From Streptantibioticus silvisoli (lineage in GTDB: Bacteria > Actinomycetota > Actinomycetes > Streptomycetales > Streptomycetaceae), in assembly GCF_027947535.2 (NCBI RefSeq), contig NZ_JAAGKO020000001.1, forward strand, positions 62,001-126,000: a stretch of DNA of 64,000 bases. Direction: 5' to 3'. Each line of letters opens with the position of its first letter. Within the stretch, counting starts at the first letter, position 1. Positions 26,445 through 34,428 of this stretch are shown piece by piece. The translations under genes were made by a program, and so were the position numbers. The notes under the pieces were generated by a model. That model had not been told where the DNA came from. It searched no databases and worked only from the letters and a program-made list of their open reading frames with translations.

Positions 26445-26654
26445 GCCGCCGATCCGCACAAGGCCGGACGCGCCCCGCACCACCCCGTCCCCGCTCGCAC
26501 AGTCCCGGACGCGCCCCGGAGCACCACGCGCCCACCCCGCACAGTCCGCCCCGACCCACCCGGTCCCGTACCCGTCCCCACCTGGCCGGACCCGGGAGCG
26601 GTCGGCCGGTCAACCCGGGGTGCGGGAGACCGCCTTACTTACCGCCGCACGCTT

Positions 26655-26682
26655 ATTGACGCTGTATACCCGCGATGATTCA
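26655..26682 (+). promoter_or_regulatory. Candidate promoter of beta-helix gene
   Basis: TTGACG (26655-26660) stands about 98 bases before the GTG start of the secreted beta-helix gene and just upstream of a LacI-type palindrome. The -10 is not consensus (around GATGAT/TTCACT), so the element is tentative. Confidence 0.4.
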
Positions 26683-26692
26683 CTTCGTGCCT

Positions 26693-26704
26693 GAGAGCGC
26701 TCTC
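26693..26704 (+). promoter_or_regulatory. LacI-family operator (GAGAGCGCTCTC)
   Basis: A perfect 12-bp palindrome with the central GCGC and flanking purine/pyrimidine pattern of LacI-family sites in Streptomyces; CebR binds TGGGAGCGCTCCCA. It sits 53 bases before the gene start and downstream of the candidate promoter, an ideal position for repression relieved by a sugar. The cognate repressor is not in the window. Confidence 0.7.
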
Positions 26705-26757
26705 TTGCGGTTGGGGACCAGCCGTGGTCCCACCATCCACCATGTCCAGGGAGAGCC

Positions 26758-28575
26758 GTGTCCGTGATTCCCACTCGCCGTGCCATGCTCCGCGGAGCGG
26801 CTGCCGCCGCCGTCGCGGTGCCGCTGGCCGGCGGCGTCTCCGCAGGATCAGCCTTCGCGTCGTCGCCCGCGTCCGCCGTGCCGTCGCACGGCCACGACGG
26901 CGCCGGTCTCGGTCCGAACGTGCTGGTCTTCGACCCGTCCATGGGCGACGCGGCGATCCAGGCCCAGGTCGACGCCGTGTTCACCACCCAGCAGTCCAAC
27001 CAGTTCGGCACCGAGCGGTACGCCCTGGCCTTCATGCCGGGCACCTACACCGTCGACATCAACGTCGGTTTCTACACCCACGTCCTCGGGCTCGGCGCCA
27101 GCCCCGACGACGTCGTGATCAACGGTCACGTCACGGTCGACGCCCAGTGGCTCCAGGGCAACGGCACGCAGAACTTCTGGCGGGCCGCCGAGAACCTGAG
27201 CATCGTGCCGCCGGACGGGCTGGAGCGCTGGGCCGTCGCCCAGGCCGGTCCGATGCGCCGCGTCCACGTCAAGGGCGACATGTCGCTGTGGCCGAGCCCG
27301 CCCGGCAACCAGTGGTCCAGCGGCGGCTTCCTGGCCGACAGCGTGGTGGACGGCCAGGTGGACTCCGGCTCGCAGCAGCAGTGGCTGTCGCGCAACGACT
27401 CCTTCGGCAGCTGGACCGGCTCCAACTGGAACATGGTCTTCGTCGGTGTCGAGGGCGCCCCCGCCCAGTCCTTCCCGACGCCGCCCTACACCACCGTCGA
27501 CCGCACGCCGGTCGTGCGGGAGAAGCCGTTCCTGACGGTGGACCGGCACGGCTCCTACCAGGTCTTCGTGCCCGCGCTGCGCCGGGAGAGCACCGGCCCC
27601 ACCTGGGTGCACGGCCCGGCCGAGGGCCGCGGCATCCCGCTGTCGGACTTCCACGTGGCCCGCCCCGGCGACTCCGCCGCCAGCATCAACGAGGCGCTGG
27701 CCTGGGGCAAGCACCTGCTGATCACCCCGGGCGTCTACCCGCTCTCCTCGCCGCTGCGCGTCAGCCGCCCGGGCACCGTCGTGCTCGGCCTGGGCCTGGC
27801 CACGCTCCAGTCGACGCACGGCAACACCGTCATCGAGGTCGACGACGTCAGCGGTGTCACCGTCGCCGGTCTGCTGTTCGAGGCCGCCTCGGCCCACACC
27901 CCCGTGCTGCTGCGCGTCGGCAACGGCCCCAGCCGGCTGCGGCACACCTTCGACCCGACCGCGCTGTTCGACGTCTACGCCCGGATCGGCGGCGCCCTGG
28001 CCGGCGGCGCGGACGTCAGCGTCCAGCTCGACAGCAACGACGTGATCTGCGACAACCTCTGGCTGTGGCGCGCGGACCACGGCCTGGACAACACCGTCGG
28101 CTGGTCGGTCAACCCGGCCGACACCGGCATCATCGTCAACGGCGACCACGTCACGGCGTACGCGCTGGCCGTCGAGCACTACCAGAAGTACGAAGTGCTG
28201 TGGCAGGGCAACCACGGCAGCACCTACTTCTTCCAGAACGAGCACCCCTACGACGTGCCCACCCAGACCGCCTGGGTGCACGGCGGCACCAAGGGCTACG
28301 CCGCCTACAAGGTCGCCGACCACGTCACCGAGCACCACGCCTGGGGCCTGGGCAGCTACTGCTTCTTCGACCTCACCGCGGACATCTACACCGACCGCGC
28401 CTACGAGGTGCCCGACACCCCCGGCGTCGTCTTCACCGACCTGATGACCGTCTGCCTCAACGGCGCGGGCGGCGGCGGCATCCTGCACTGCATCAACAAC
28501 ACCGGTGACCCCGTCCAGAACGGCTTCGGCACGTTCAACATGACGTCCTACAGCAACGGCACCGGCACGCTCTGA
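26758..28575 (+). CDS. Tat-secreted right-handed beta-helix protein (GH55-like)
   Basis: A 605-aa exported protein. The N-terminus MSVIPTRRAMLRGAAAAAVA is a twin-arginine-type signal (TRRAML) with an Ala-rich core and cleavage near AFASS. The mature part resembles the two-lobed pectate-lyase-like helix of GH55 glucanases: VLVFDPSMGDAAIQAQVDAVF, GSWTGSNWNMVFVGVEGAP, and WSVNPADTGIIVNGDHVTAYA before NEHPYDVP. Databases often label relatives adenylyl cyclase or coagulation factor 5/8, neither supported by motifs here. The GTG has AGGGAG upstream. The LacI-type operator suggests control by a sugar released from its polysaccharide substrate, which is inferred. Confidence 0.75.
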   Translation: MSVIPTRRAMLRGAAAAAVAVPLAGGVSAGSAFASSPASAVPSHGHDGAGLGPNVLVFDPSMGDAAIQAQVDAVFTTQQSNQFGTERYALAFMPGTYTVDINVGFYTHVLGLGASPDDVVINGHVTVDAQWLQGNGTQNFWRAAENLSIVPPDGLERWAVAQAGPMRRVHVKGDMSLWPSPPGNQWSSGGFLADSVVDGQVDSGSQQQWLSRNDSFGSWTGSNWNMVFVGVEGAPAQSFPTPPYTTVDRTPVVREKPFLTVDRHGSYQVFVPALRRESTGPTWVHGPAEGRGIPLSDFHVARPGDSAASINEALAWGKHLLITPGVYPLSSPLRVSRPGTVVLGLGLATLQSTHGNTVIEVDDVSGVTVAGLLFEAASAHTPVLLRVGNGPSRLRHTFDPTALFDVYARIGGALAGGADVSVQLDSNDVICDNLWLWRADHGLDNTVGWSVNPADTGIIVNGDHVTAYALAVEHYQKYEVLWQGNHGSTYFFQNEHPYDVPTQTAWVHGGTKGYAAYKVADHVTEHHAWGLGSYCFFDLTADIYTDRAYEVPDTPGVVFTDLMTVCLNGAGGGGILHCINNTGDPVQNGFGTFNMTSYSNGTGTL

Positions 28576-28620
28576 CCGCTCCCGCTCACGCGAGGTCCGG
28601 GTCGGGTGGGTCCTTCGGGG

Positions 28621-28740
28621 CCCACCCGTTCCGCGTCCGGCCCACCCGTTCCGCGTCCGGCCCACCCGTTCCGCGTCCGGCCCACCCGTTCCGCGTCCGG
28701 CCCACCCGTTCCGCGTTCGGCCCACCCGTTCCGCGTCAGG
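28621..28740 (+). repeat. Six tandem 20-bp repeats
   Basis: The unit cccacccgttccgcgtccgg is repeated six times head to tail. Units 1-4 are identical; unit 5 has one change (c to t) and unit 6 one (c to a). It lies 45 bases after the beta-helix gene and 39 bases before the end of the converging condensation gene. There are no spacers, so it is not a CRISPR array. It may be a copy-number-variable locus. Confidence 0.95.
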
Positions 28741-28778
28741 GCCGCCCGGCGGTGTGCTCGACGCCGCCGGCCGCGCGG

Positions 28779-30236
28779 TCACCCGGCCCCGGGGCCCACC
28801 CGGGCGCGGCGGCCGGCGAACGCGGTCCGCAGCGCGGGCAGGGCGGGGTCGCCGTCCAGCGCCTCGACGAGCAGCCACTCCAGGTCGGTCAGGAAGTCCG
28901 ACGCGGTACGCCCCGCGGCCAGGAACCGGCGGTCGGCGCACACCGACAACCGGGCGGTGTCGGCGAGTCCGTAGAGCCAGAGGAAGAACTTCGAGGCGTA
29001 CTGGTCGCCCTTGGGCACCGCTTCCGCCACGCGGGACCGCGGCAGCATCTCCCGCACCTGATCGGCGTTCAGCCCGGTGAGCGCGCCGGGGACCGGGGTG
29101 CCGTCCTCGTGGTAACGGGCGTCGTTGTAGAAGCAGTTGCCGCCGGAGGTGAATCCCCGCCGGCCCACGGCCGACCGCACCGCCGCCTCCGCCTCGCGCG
29201 GGTCGCACTCGCTGGCCCGGTAGGCGCGCAGGCTGTCCGGGCGCAGCCGCAGCAGGAACGCGGAGAACGGCTCGTCGACCAGCTCGGTGCTCAGCAGGGC
29301 GTTCTGGTTGAACGCGCCGACCAGCCGGCGGTTCTCCGGCCGGAACCGGGTCGCCACCAGCAGCCGCACGCCCACCGCCGTCCGTTCCCGGTACAGCCCC
29401 AGCAGGAGCACGACCGAGCCCAGCAGCACCAGGCCCGGTGCGACGCGGTGCCGGGCCGCCAGGCTGTGGGCCGCCGCCGCCATCGCGGGAGAGGTCTGGT
29501 CCGCCCAGCTCGCGTCGGGGCCGGCGCCGGCGCGGACGTCCTGCATCCAGTCGGCGGGCAGTTCCTTGGCGTTGCGGCTCCAGTGGCGCAGGGCCGCCGC
29601 GGATCGCCGCAGGCCGGCCGGCGACCGCTCCCACCGGGCGCGTTCGCGGGGTTGCTGGGCGGGCGGGCCGGGGGTGCCGTCCAGCAGGGCGGCGAGGTCG
29701 TCGAGGACGATCGCGGCGCTCCAGCCGTCGACCGCCATGTGGCTGAACACCAGGACGATGTGGGTGACGCGGGGGCCGGCGACCACCACGGCGGCCCTGA
29801 CGGGCAGGTCGGCCGCGGTGTCGAACGGCTCGGCCCGCAGTCGCGCCGCGCACGCGCGGGCCGCCTGCTGCGCACCGGCCGGGGTGGACTCGACCACGGC
29901 GACGGGCAGTTCGCCGTCCGCCCGCACCTGCTGCACCGGACGCGTCCCCCGCCCGTTCGCCGTCCCGGCGCCGGCGCCGGCGCCGTCCTCGTCGCGGAAG
30001 AGGGTGCGCAGCGCCTCGTGGCGTTCCAGCAGCGCGGACAGGGCGGCGGCGGCGCTCGCCACGCCGTGCGTGCCGTGCACCGGATGCGTCACGGTGAGAT
30101 TGAGGGAGGCGTCGTTCGCCGGAAGCCAGCGCAGGACATCCCAGATGGCGGTCTGGCCCCAGGTCAAGGGAGCGGAACCGGCCGAGCCGCCGAATGGGGC
30201 ACTGACCTGACCGACGGGGGAGAGCCCGGATGGCAA
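28779..30236 (-). CDS. Stand-alone condensation-domain protein
   Basis: A 485-aa cytoplasmic protein with the CoA-dependent-acyltransferase fold of NRPS condensation domains. The N-terminal LTWGQTAIWDVLRW equals the C1 motif. The active-site motif near residues 165-171 reads SHMAVDG in place of HHxxxDG: the catalytic second His and the Asp are kept, the first His is Ser. Later parts are FRPENRRLVGAFNQNALL and FTSGGNCFYND. The TTG start is fixed by GAGGAAGG eight bases upstream. Divergent from the radical SAM operon and presumably its partner: it would join or release the carrier-bound intermediate. It has no fused carrier or adenylation domain. Confidence 0.88.
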   Translation of the reverse strand: MPSGLSPVGQVSAPFGGSAGSAPLTWGQTAIWDVLRWLPANDASLNLTVTHPVHGTHGVASAAAALSALLERHEALRTLFRDEDGAGAGAGTANGRGTRPVQQVRADGELPVAVVESTPAGAQQAARACAARLRAEPFDTAADLPVRAAVVVAGPRVTHIVLVFSHMAVDGWSAAIVLDDLAALLDGTPGPPAQQPRERARWERSPAGLRRSAAALRHWSRNAKELPADWMQDVRAGAGPDASWADQTSPAMAAAAHSLAARHRVAPGLVLLGSVVLLLGLYRERTAVGVRLLVATRFRPENRRLVGAFNQNALLSTELVDEPFSAFLLRLRPDSLRAYRASECDPREAEAAVRSAVGRRGFTSGGNCFYNDARYHEDGTPVPGALTGLNADQVREMLPRSRVAEAVPKGDQYASKFFLWLYGLADTARLSVCADRRFLAAGRTASDFLTDLEWLLVEALDGDPALPALRTAFAGRRARVGPGAG

Positions 30237-30336
30237 GAACGCATCCCTTCCTCGGGTGAGAACTCACGGATACGTGACGCTTCCACGCACCTGGTGTGCA
30301 TGCGCTTCCGCACGACAGCAACTACCCGTCAACTCG

Positions 30337-30364
30337 TTGAAAAAAACTAACAGGCACGTATGCT
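30337..30364 (+). promoter_or_regulatory. Promoter of the biosynthetic operon
   Basis: TTGAAA (30337-30342), a 16-base spacer and TATGCT (30359-30364) form a good vegetative-type promoter in an A-rich patch. It would start transcription near 30371 and leave a leader of about 135 nt before the radical SAM start. No operator palindrome or riboswitch-like fold was recognised in that leader. Confidence 0.6.
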
Positions 30365-30506
30365 GATGTGCGATGGGAGGGCCAACGGCGCACCAGGGAC
30401 CGGCGGTTGTCGCAAAAGGAATGGCGGCGCCCGTAAACCGTCCGGCCGGTTTCCACTGCTGGCGTCCGGCGACAACTCGCCCGAATTGCCCGAGGGAGGA
30501 AGTTCC

Positions 30507-31814
30507 GTGCCCGATTCATTATTCCGGCAAAACGCGTCAACGAAGCGGAATGCGACACGCGCTGCCGCCGACCAGGCCCGTGACGACGTTATCGGCTCGC
30601 TCTCCTCGTACACCTCGCACGGGCCGGTGCACGCTTCGACGTGTTATGTGTGGCCCTCCTCGGAATGCCCGGTCGGCTGCGGACACTGCAACTACGCGGC
30701 TCCCATGTCGCTGGGGGGCCTGCGCCCGTACAGCGTCGCCCGCGACCCCGGGCCCGTCCTGCGGGTGATGAACGGCATGGGCCTGTGGAAGGCCGTACTG
30801 TCCGGCGGTGGCGAGCCGATGATCGAGCCGGAGTTCTGCGAACGCTTCGTCCACGAGATCGACTCCCCCGCGCTGGAGGAGATCGAGCTGATCACCGCGG
30901 CGCACTTCGCCTCCGACGAGAAGGAGACCCGGGTCCGCCTCAGGCGGCTGGTCGACGCCTGGCGCACCCGCGGGGCCGGGCTGGCGAAGGCGCGGTTCTC
31001 GGTCCGCATCAGCCTGGACTGGTTCCACGCCCAGCGCATCGGGGTGGAGCCGGCGGCCCGCGTCATCCGCATGCTCGGCGAGGACGACATGCGGGAGGTG
31101 AACTGCTACCTGCGCTCGGTACTGCTCGACAAGGACACCACGTTCGAGCAGCTCAGCGAGGCGCTTGGCGGTGAGTTGACCCCGATCAGCGACTACCAGC
31201 AGGAGATCCGGCTGCCGGACGGGCGCTCGGTGCTCGTCTACCACAAGAACCTCATCGTCGACGGCCGGATGAACGACCGCAAGCTCTCCCGCCTGCCGGT
31301 GACGATCCCCACCGCGTCGCGGGCCGACGTCTTCGGGCAGCGGTTCCTCGACGGCGAGGGCAAGCACGTGCCCGCGCGGGTCTACAACGGGCCGCAGGTC
31401 AAACACCTCGACGGCCTGGCCTGCCTCATCGAGGACAGCGGCAAGGTGCGCATCCTGGAGGGCAACGACCCGACCCGGTCGCCCGACGTGCGCGAGCACC
31501 GGACGTGGCAGGAGGCGATCGAGTACCTGTACGCGGACCCGGTCACCGTCTTCCTCGTCGACGAGGGTCCGCAGGCGCTGGCCGCCCTCATATCGGACGC
31601 CTTCCCGGAGTCCGTGCGGATCGCCGCGGACACCAACCAGCTCTACCACCTGACCGAGCTGCTGCTCGACACCCCCGCCAAACGGCTCTACGCGACGTTG
31701 CGCACGCTGCGGCTCCACCAGGAGCAGGGCAGGGTGACGGCGCCGGAGGGTGCGGTGGAGGCGGCGTGGGCGCTGCTGCGGGCCGAGGGTGTCGCCGGGT
31801 CCGATGGCGGCTGA
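30507..31814 (+). CDS. Radical SAM enzyme of biosynthetic cluster
   Basis: A 435-aa radical SAM protein. The cluster-binding motif CxxxCxxC is CPVGCGHC with C54, C58 and C61, followed by an AdoMet-contact segment WKAVLSGGGEPMIEPEF (the GGEP motif). The barrel continues through ARFSVRISLDWFHAQRIG and the C-terminal part (residues about 300-435) has no extra Cys cluster, so neither a SPASM nor a twitch domain is evident. GTG start with GAGGGAGGA six bases upstream; first gene of the operon. The reaction is unknown; it may act on a small molecule rather than a peptide because no precursor peptide gene is seen. Confidence 0.88.
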   Translation: MPDSLFRQNASTKRNATRAAADQARDDVIGSLSSYTSHGPVHASTCYVWPSSECPVGCGHCNYAAPMSLGGLRPYSVARDPGPVLRVMNGMGLWKAVLSGGGEPMIEPEFCERFVHEIDSPALEEIELITAAHFASDEKETRVRLRRLVDAWRTRGAGLAKARFSVRISLDWFHAQRIGVEPAARVIRMLGEDDMREVNCYLRSVLLDKDTTFEQLSEALGGELTPISDYQQEIRLPDGRSVLVYHKNLIVDGRMNDRKLSRLPVTIPTASRADVFGQRFLDGEGKHVPARVYNGPQVKHLDGLACLIEDSGKVRILEGNDPTRSPDVREHRTWQEAIEYLYADPVTVFLVDEGPQALAALISDAFPESVRIAADTNQLYHLTELLLDTPAKRLYATLRTLRLHQEQGRVTAPEGAVEAAWALLRAEGVAGSDGG

Positions 31815-32529
31815 CTTCCCGGCCGGCGGGCCGGTACCCGTGCACCTCGTCATCGGCCCGCCGGGGTGCGGCAAGACCACCGCGCTGTCGGCGCTGGCCC
31901 GGCTGCACCCGTGGCTGGCCCGGTTCGGGGTGCGCGACTACGGCCTGCGACTGGCGGCGCTCGGCGACCCGTTGGGCCTGGCCGCGCGGGAGACCCTGCT
32001 GCGGCAGGGCATCCTGCCGGACGCCCTGGTGCGCGACCAGTTCACGCACTTCCTGGACCGGCTCGACCCGTCGCACCGGGTGGTGGTCGTCGAGGGCTAC
32101 CCGCGCAGCCCGCGGCAGTGCGCCGACCTCGACGAGGCGGTGGGTCGCCGCGAACGGGAGCGGATCGCCGGCCTGGTGATCGTGGAGGTGCCCGACGACG
32201 TCGCCTTCGAACGGGTCTCGGGCCGGCGCATCTGCGCCGACTGCGGCACGCCCGCCCCCGCCGGCCGGGCCGGGTGCGAGCAGTGCGGCGGCCGCGTCGT
32301 CACCCGGCGCGACGACACCGCGGCGCGGTTCGCCGAGCGGCTCGCGGAGTACCACGGGGTCGCCGCCCGGCTGCGCGGGCACTTCGCGGCCCGCGACCTG
32401 GTGCGGACCGTGGACGGCACCCGCGATCCGCAGGCGGTGCGTACCCGGTTGCAGGAGTTGCTGCTCGCCGGCCCGGCCCGGCCGGAGCCGGCCGCCGACC
32501 GGGCCGGCGGCGGGGCCGCGGCCCGGTGA
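31804..32529 (+). CDS. Adenylate-kinase-like P-loop nucleotide kinase
   Basis: A 241-aa kinase of the adenylate kinase family. The P-loop GPPGCGKT is at residues 18-25. VVVVEGYPRSPRQC is the conserved GFPR-type strand with Phe replaced by Tyr, FERVSGRRIC leads the LID, and four Cys (144, 147, 158, 161) form a structural zinc site as in Gram-positive adenylate kinases. DDTAARFAERLAEY is the standard post-LID helix. Overlaps the radical SAM gene by 11 bases. Inside a cluster with an AMP-forming ligase it could recover AMP as ADP, or phosphorylate a nucleotide-like intermediate. It is not the housekeeping copy judging by context. Confidence 0.85.
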   Translation: MAADFPAGGPVPVHLVIGPPGCGKTTALSALARLHPWLARFGVRDYGLRLAALGDPLGLAARETLLRQGILPDALVRDQFTHFLDRLDPSHRVVVVEGYPRSPRQCADLDEAVGRRERERIAGLVIVEVPDDVAFERVSGRRICADCGTPAPAGRAGCEQCGGRVVTRRDDTAARFAERLAEYHGVAARLRGHFAARDLVRTVDGTRDPQAVRTRLQELLLAGPARPEPAADRAGGGAAAR

Positions 32530-32545
32530 ACACGAGGAGGTTGGC

Positions 32546-33331
32546 GTGACCAGGATGATGGACGTGCGCCGCACGGCGATCGACGCCATGCGGTACGCCG
32601 TGCCGCCGAAGGCGTGGTCGGGCCCCGGTGATCTGGAGATCGACGCCGGCCCGTACCTGGGCGACGCCGACGCGCCGATCCCGCAGACGCTCGTCGCCGG
32701 GACGGTGCGGCTGCTGCTGCGGGACGGCGAACAGCCGGGCCCGGGCGCCGCCGTGGTCACCGGACTGCCCCGCACCGCGAGCCCGCAAGGGGTCCGCGAC
32801 CTCCACGAACGGCTCTTCGGCGCGGTGTGGGAGGCGTTCCGCGACGCGTCGCGGGAGCTGGACGCCGCGGCGGTGTACCGCGTCAAGACCGGCACGACGT
32901 CGGACGGCGCCATCCCGGTCGAGCTGTACGGCAGCGCGTGGAGCTTCAAGGCGCTGCACATCGACCGGGACGCCCTGCTGTTCTCCCACCTGTACGGCCC
33001 GCTGGCCGGGTTCACCGGCGGCGGCATGCTGCTGGTCGACGCGCGGGCCTACCTGGCGCGGCACGGTCTGGGGTTCGACGACGCCTTCGAGTGGTCCCAG
33101 GAGCCGACCGAGGGCAGCAAGCCGATGCTGCGCGAGCAGCGGCACGCCGAGGCCCGCGCCGGGTTCGGCGTGAACCTCGGTCCGATCGGACCGGACCGGG
33201 CGGTCTTCGTCAACAACCTGCCCGCGGCGGGCATCCTGCACGGGGTCACACCGGTGGTGCCCACCGGCACCGAACCCCTCGTCCGGGTCTTCCACCGGTG
33301 CAGCGTCAAACGGATCGAGGACGGGCAGTGA
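32546..33331 (+). CDS. Putative Fe(II)/2-oxoglutarate-type oxygenase
   Basis: A 261-aa protein I do not recognise with certainty. It has the layout of a jelly-roll dioxygenase: ALHIDRDALLFSHLYG supplies a possible HxD pair (about residues 137-139). About 100 residues later LPAAGILHGVTPV supplies a distal His, and EPLVRVFHRCSVKR could supply the 2-oxoglutarate-binding Arg. A glycine-rich turn (FTGGGMLLVDARAYL) follows the HxD as in related oxygenases. Start is ATG after GAGGAGGTTGGC... in the upstream overlap region; the stop overlaps the next GTG. Alternative: a non-enzymatic cupin-like protein. Confidence 0.6.
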   Translation: MTRMMDVRRTAIDAMRYAVPPKAWSGPGDLEIDAGPYLGDADAPIPQTLVAGTVRLLLRDGEQPGPGAAVVTGLPRTASPQGVRDLHERLFGAVWEAFRDASRELDAAAVYRVKTGTTSDGAIPVELYGSAWSFKALHIDRDALLFSHLYGPLAGFTGGGMLLVDARAYLARHGLGFDDAFEWSQEPTEGSKPMLREQRHAEARAGFGVNLGPIGPDRAVFVNNLPAAGILHGVTPVVPTGTEPLVRVFHRCSVKRIEDGQ

Positions 33332-34428
33332 ACGTTTCGGACAGCGCCGCGGGGAACCGGACCGCCGGCTGGGGACCGTACCCGCCGGTGGTGCCCGGCG
33401 GCGCCCGGCGGCGTACCGCGCTCGCGGTCACCCTCGGCCCGGCCAGCGAGAGCCCCTCGTGCGTGCGCCGCATGGTGGCCGAGGGCGTCGACGTCGTCCG
33501 GCTCGCCCTCAACAGCGGCGACCACGCGTGGCACCGGCGCGTCGTGGGGGCGGTACGCGAGGCGGCGGACGCCGGGGGCCGCCCGGTGCGGCTGCTGGCC
33601 GACCTGCAGGACCGCAAGAACCGGCTCGGCGGGCTGCCGGACGGGACCGCCGAGTGGCAGCCCGGGCAGACGGTGGAACTGACCGCGCGCCGCGGGGAGT
33701 TCACCTCGCACCGCACCTGGCTGAGCCACGGCTGGGCGGCGGGGCGGGCGGTGAAGGGCACCCGGGTCCTGATCGACGACGGCCTGCTGGAGCTGTGCGT
33801 CGAGCAGGCCGACGCGGACGTGCTGCGCTGCACCGTGGTGGCCGGCGGCCGGGTCGGCACCGGTCGCGGGGTGGCCGTGCAGGGCGCCGGCGCCCGCCCG
33901 GCGGACCTGACCGACAAGGACGTCAACGACCTGTTGTTCGTGCGGGAGTTGGGGGTCGACGCGGTGGCGCTGTCGTTCGCCGCCGGACCGGAGACCGCCG
34001 CACGCATCCGGGACCTCGCGCCGGGGGTCGAGGTCATCGGCAAGATCGAGCACGACGAGGGCGTCGAGCGGATGCAGGAACTGGCCGCCGCCTTCGACGG
34101 GTTGATGGTCGCGCGCGGTGACCTGGCGGTGGAACTGCCGTACACCGAGGTGCCGTTCCTCCAAAAGGCCGTGGTGGGCGCCTGCGCCGGGCACGGCAAG
34201 GTCTCCATGGTCGCCACCCAGTTGCTGCACTCGATGCGCGACAGCGCGCTGCCCAGCCGCGCCGAGGTCGCCGACATCACCCAGGCGGTGCTCGACGGCG
34301 CCGACTGCCTGGTGCTCACCGGGGAGACGGGCTACGGCAGGCATCCGGTGGCGGCCGTGCGGACCCTGCGCGAGGTCGTCGAGCGGGCCGAGCGCCATCT
34401 CGCGGAGCAGCCGCGGGGCGCCCGGTGA
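33328..34428 (+). CDS. Short pyruvate-kinase-like protein
   Basis: A 366-aa protein homologous to pyruvate kinase domains A and B but lacking the C-terminal allosteric domain (usual length 470-500). Conserved parts: LAVTLGPASESP, VIGKIEHDEGVERM with the catalytic Lys, GLMVARGDLAVELP, VSMVATQLLHSM, SRAEVADITQAVLDGAD and VLTGETGYGRHP. The phosphate-binding segment normally reading DLQGPKIR is DLQDRKNR here, and the NFSHG segment is ALNSGDH. Coupled to both neighbours by GTGA overlaps. It may regenerate ATP from PEP for the AMP-ligase/adenylate-kinase pair, or have gained a new phosphotransfer or lyase role in the pathway. Confidence 0.85.
   Translation: MNVSDSAAGNRTAGWGPYPPVVPGGARRRTALAVTLGPASESPSCVRRMVAEGVDVVRLALNSGDHAWHRRVVGAVREAADAGGRPVRLLADLQDRKNRLGGLPDGTAEWQPGQTVELTARRGEFTSHRTWLSHGWAAGRAVKGTRVLIDDGLLELCVEQADADVLRCTVVAGGRVGTGRGVAVQGAGARPADLTDKDVNDLLFVRELGVDAVALSFAAGPETAARIRDLAPGVEVIGKIEHDEGVERMQELAAAFDGLMVARGDLAVELPYTEVPFLQKAVVGACAGHGKVSMVATQLLHSMRDSALPSRAEVADITQAVLDGADCLVLTGETGYGRHPVAAVRTLREVVERAERHLAEQPRGAR

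Noticed and set aside
28621-28740. CRISPR-like array
   Set aside because: Units are directly adjacent without spacers and there are no cas genes.
26848-30321. 1157-codon minus-strand frame across the beta-helix gene and the condensation gene
   Set aside because: It is a different frame from the real condensation protein and antisense to the beta-helix gene; composition is low-complexity Arg/Gly/Pro.
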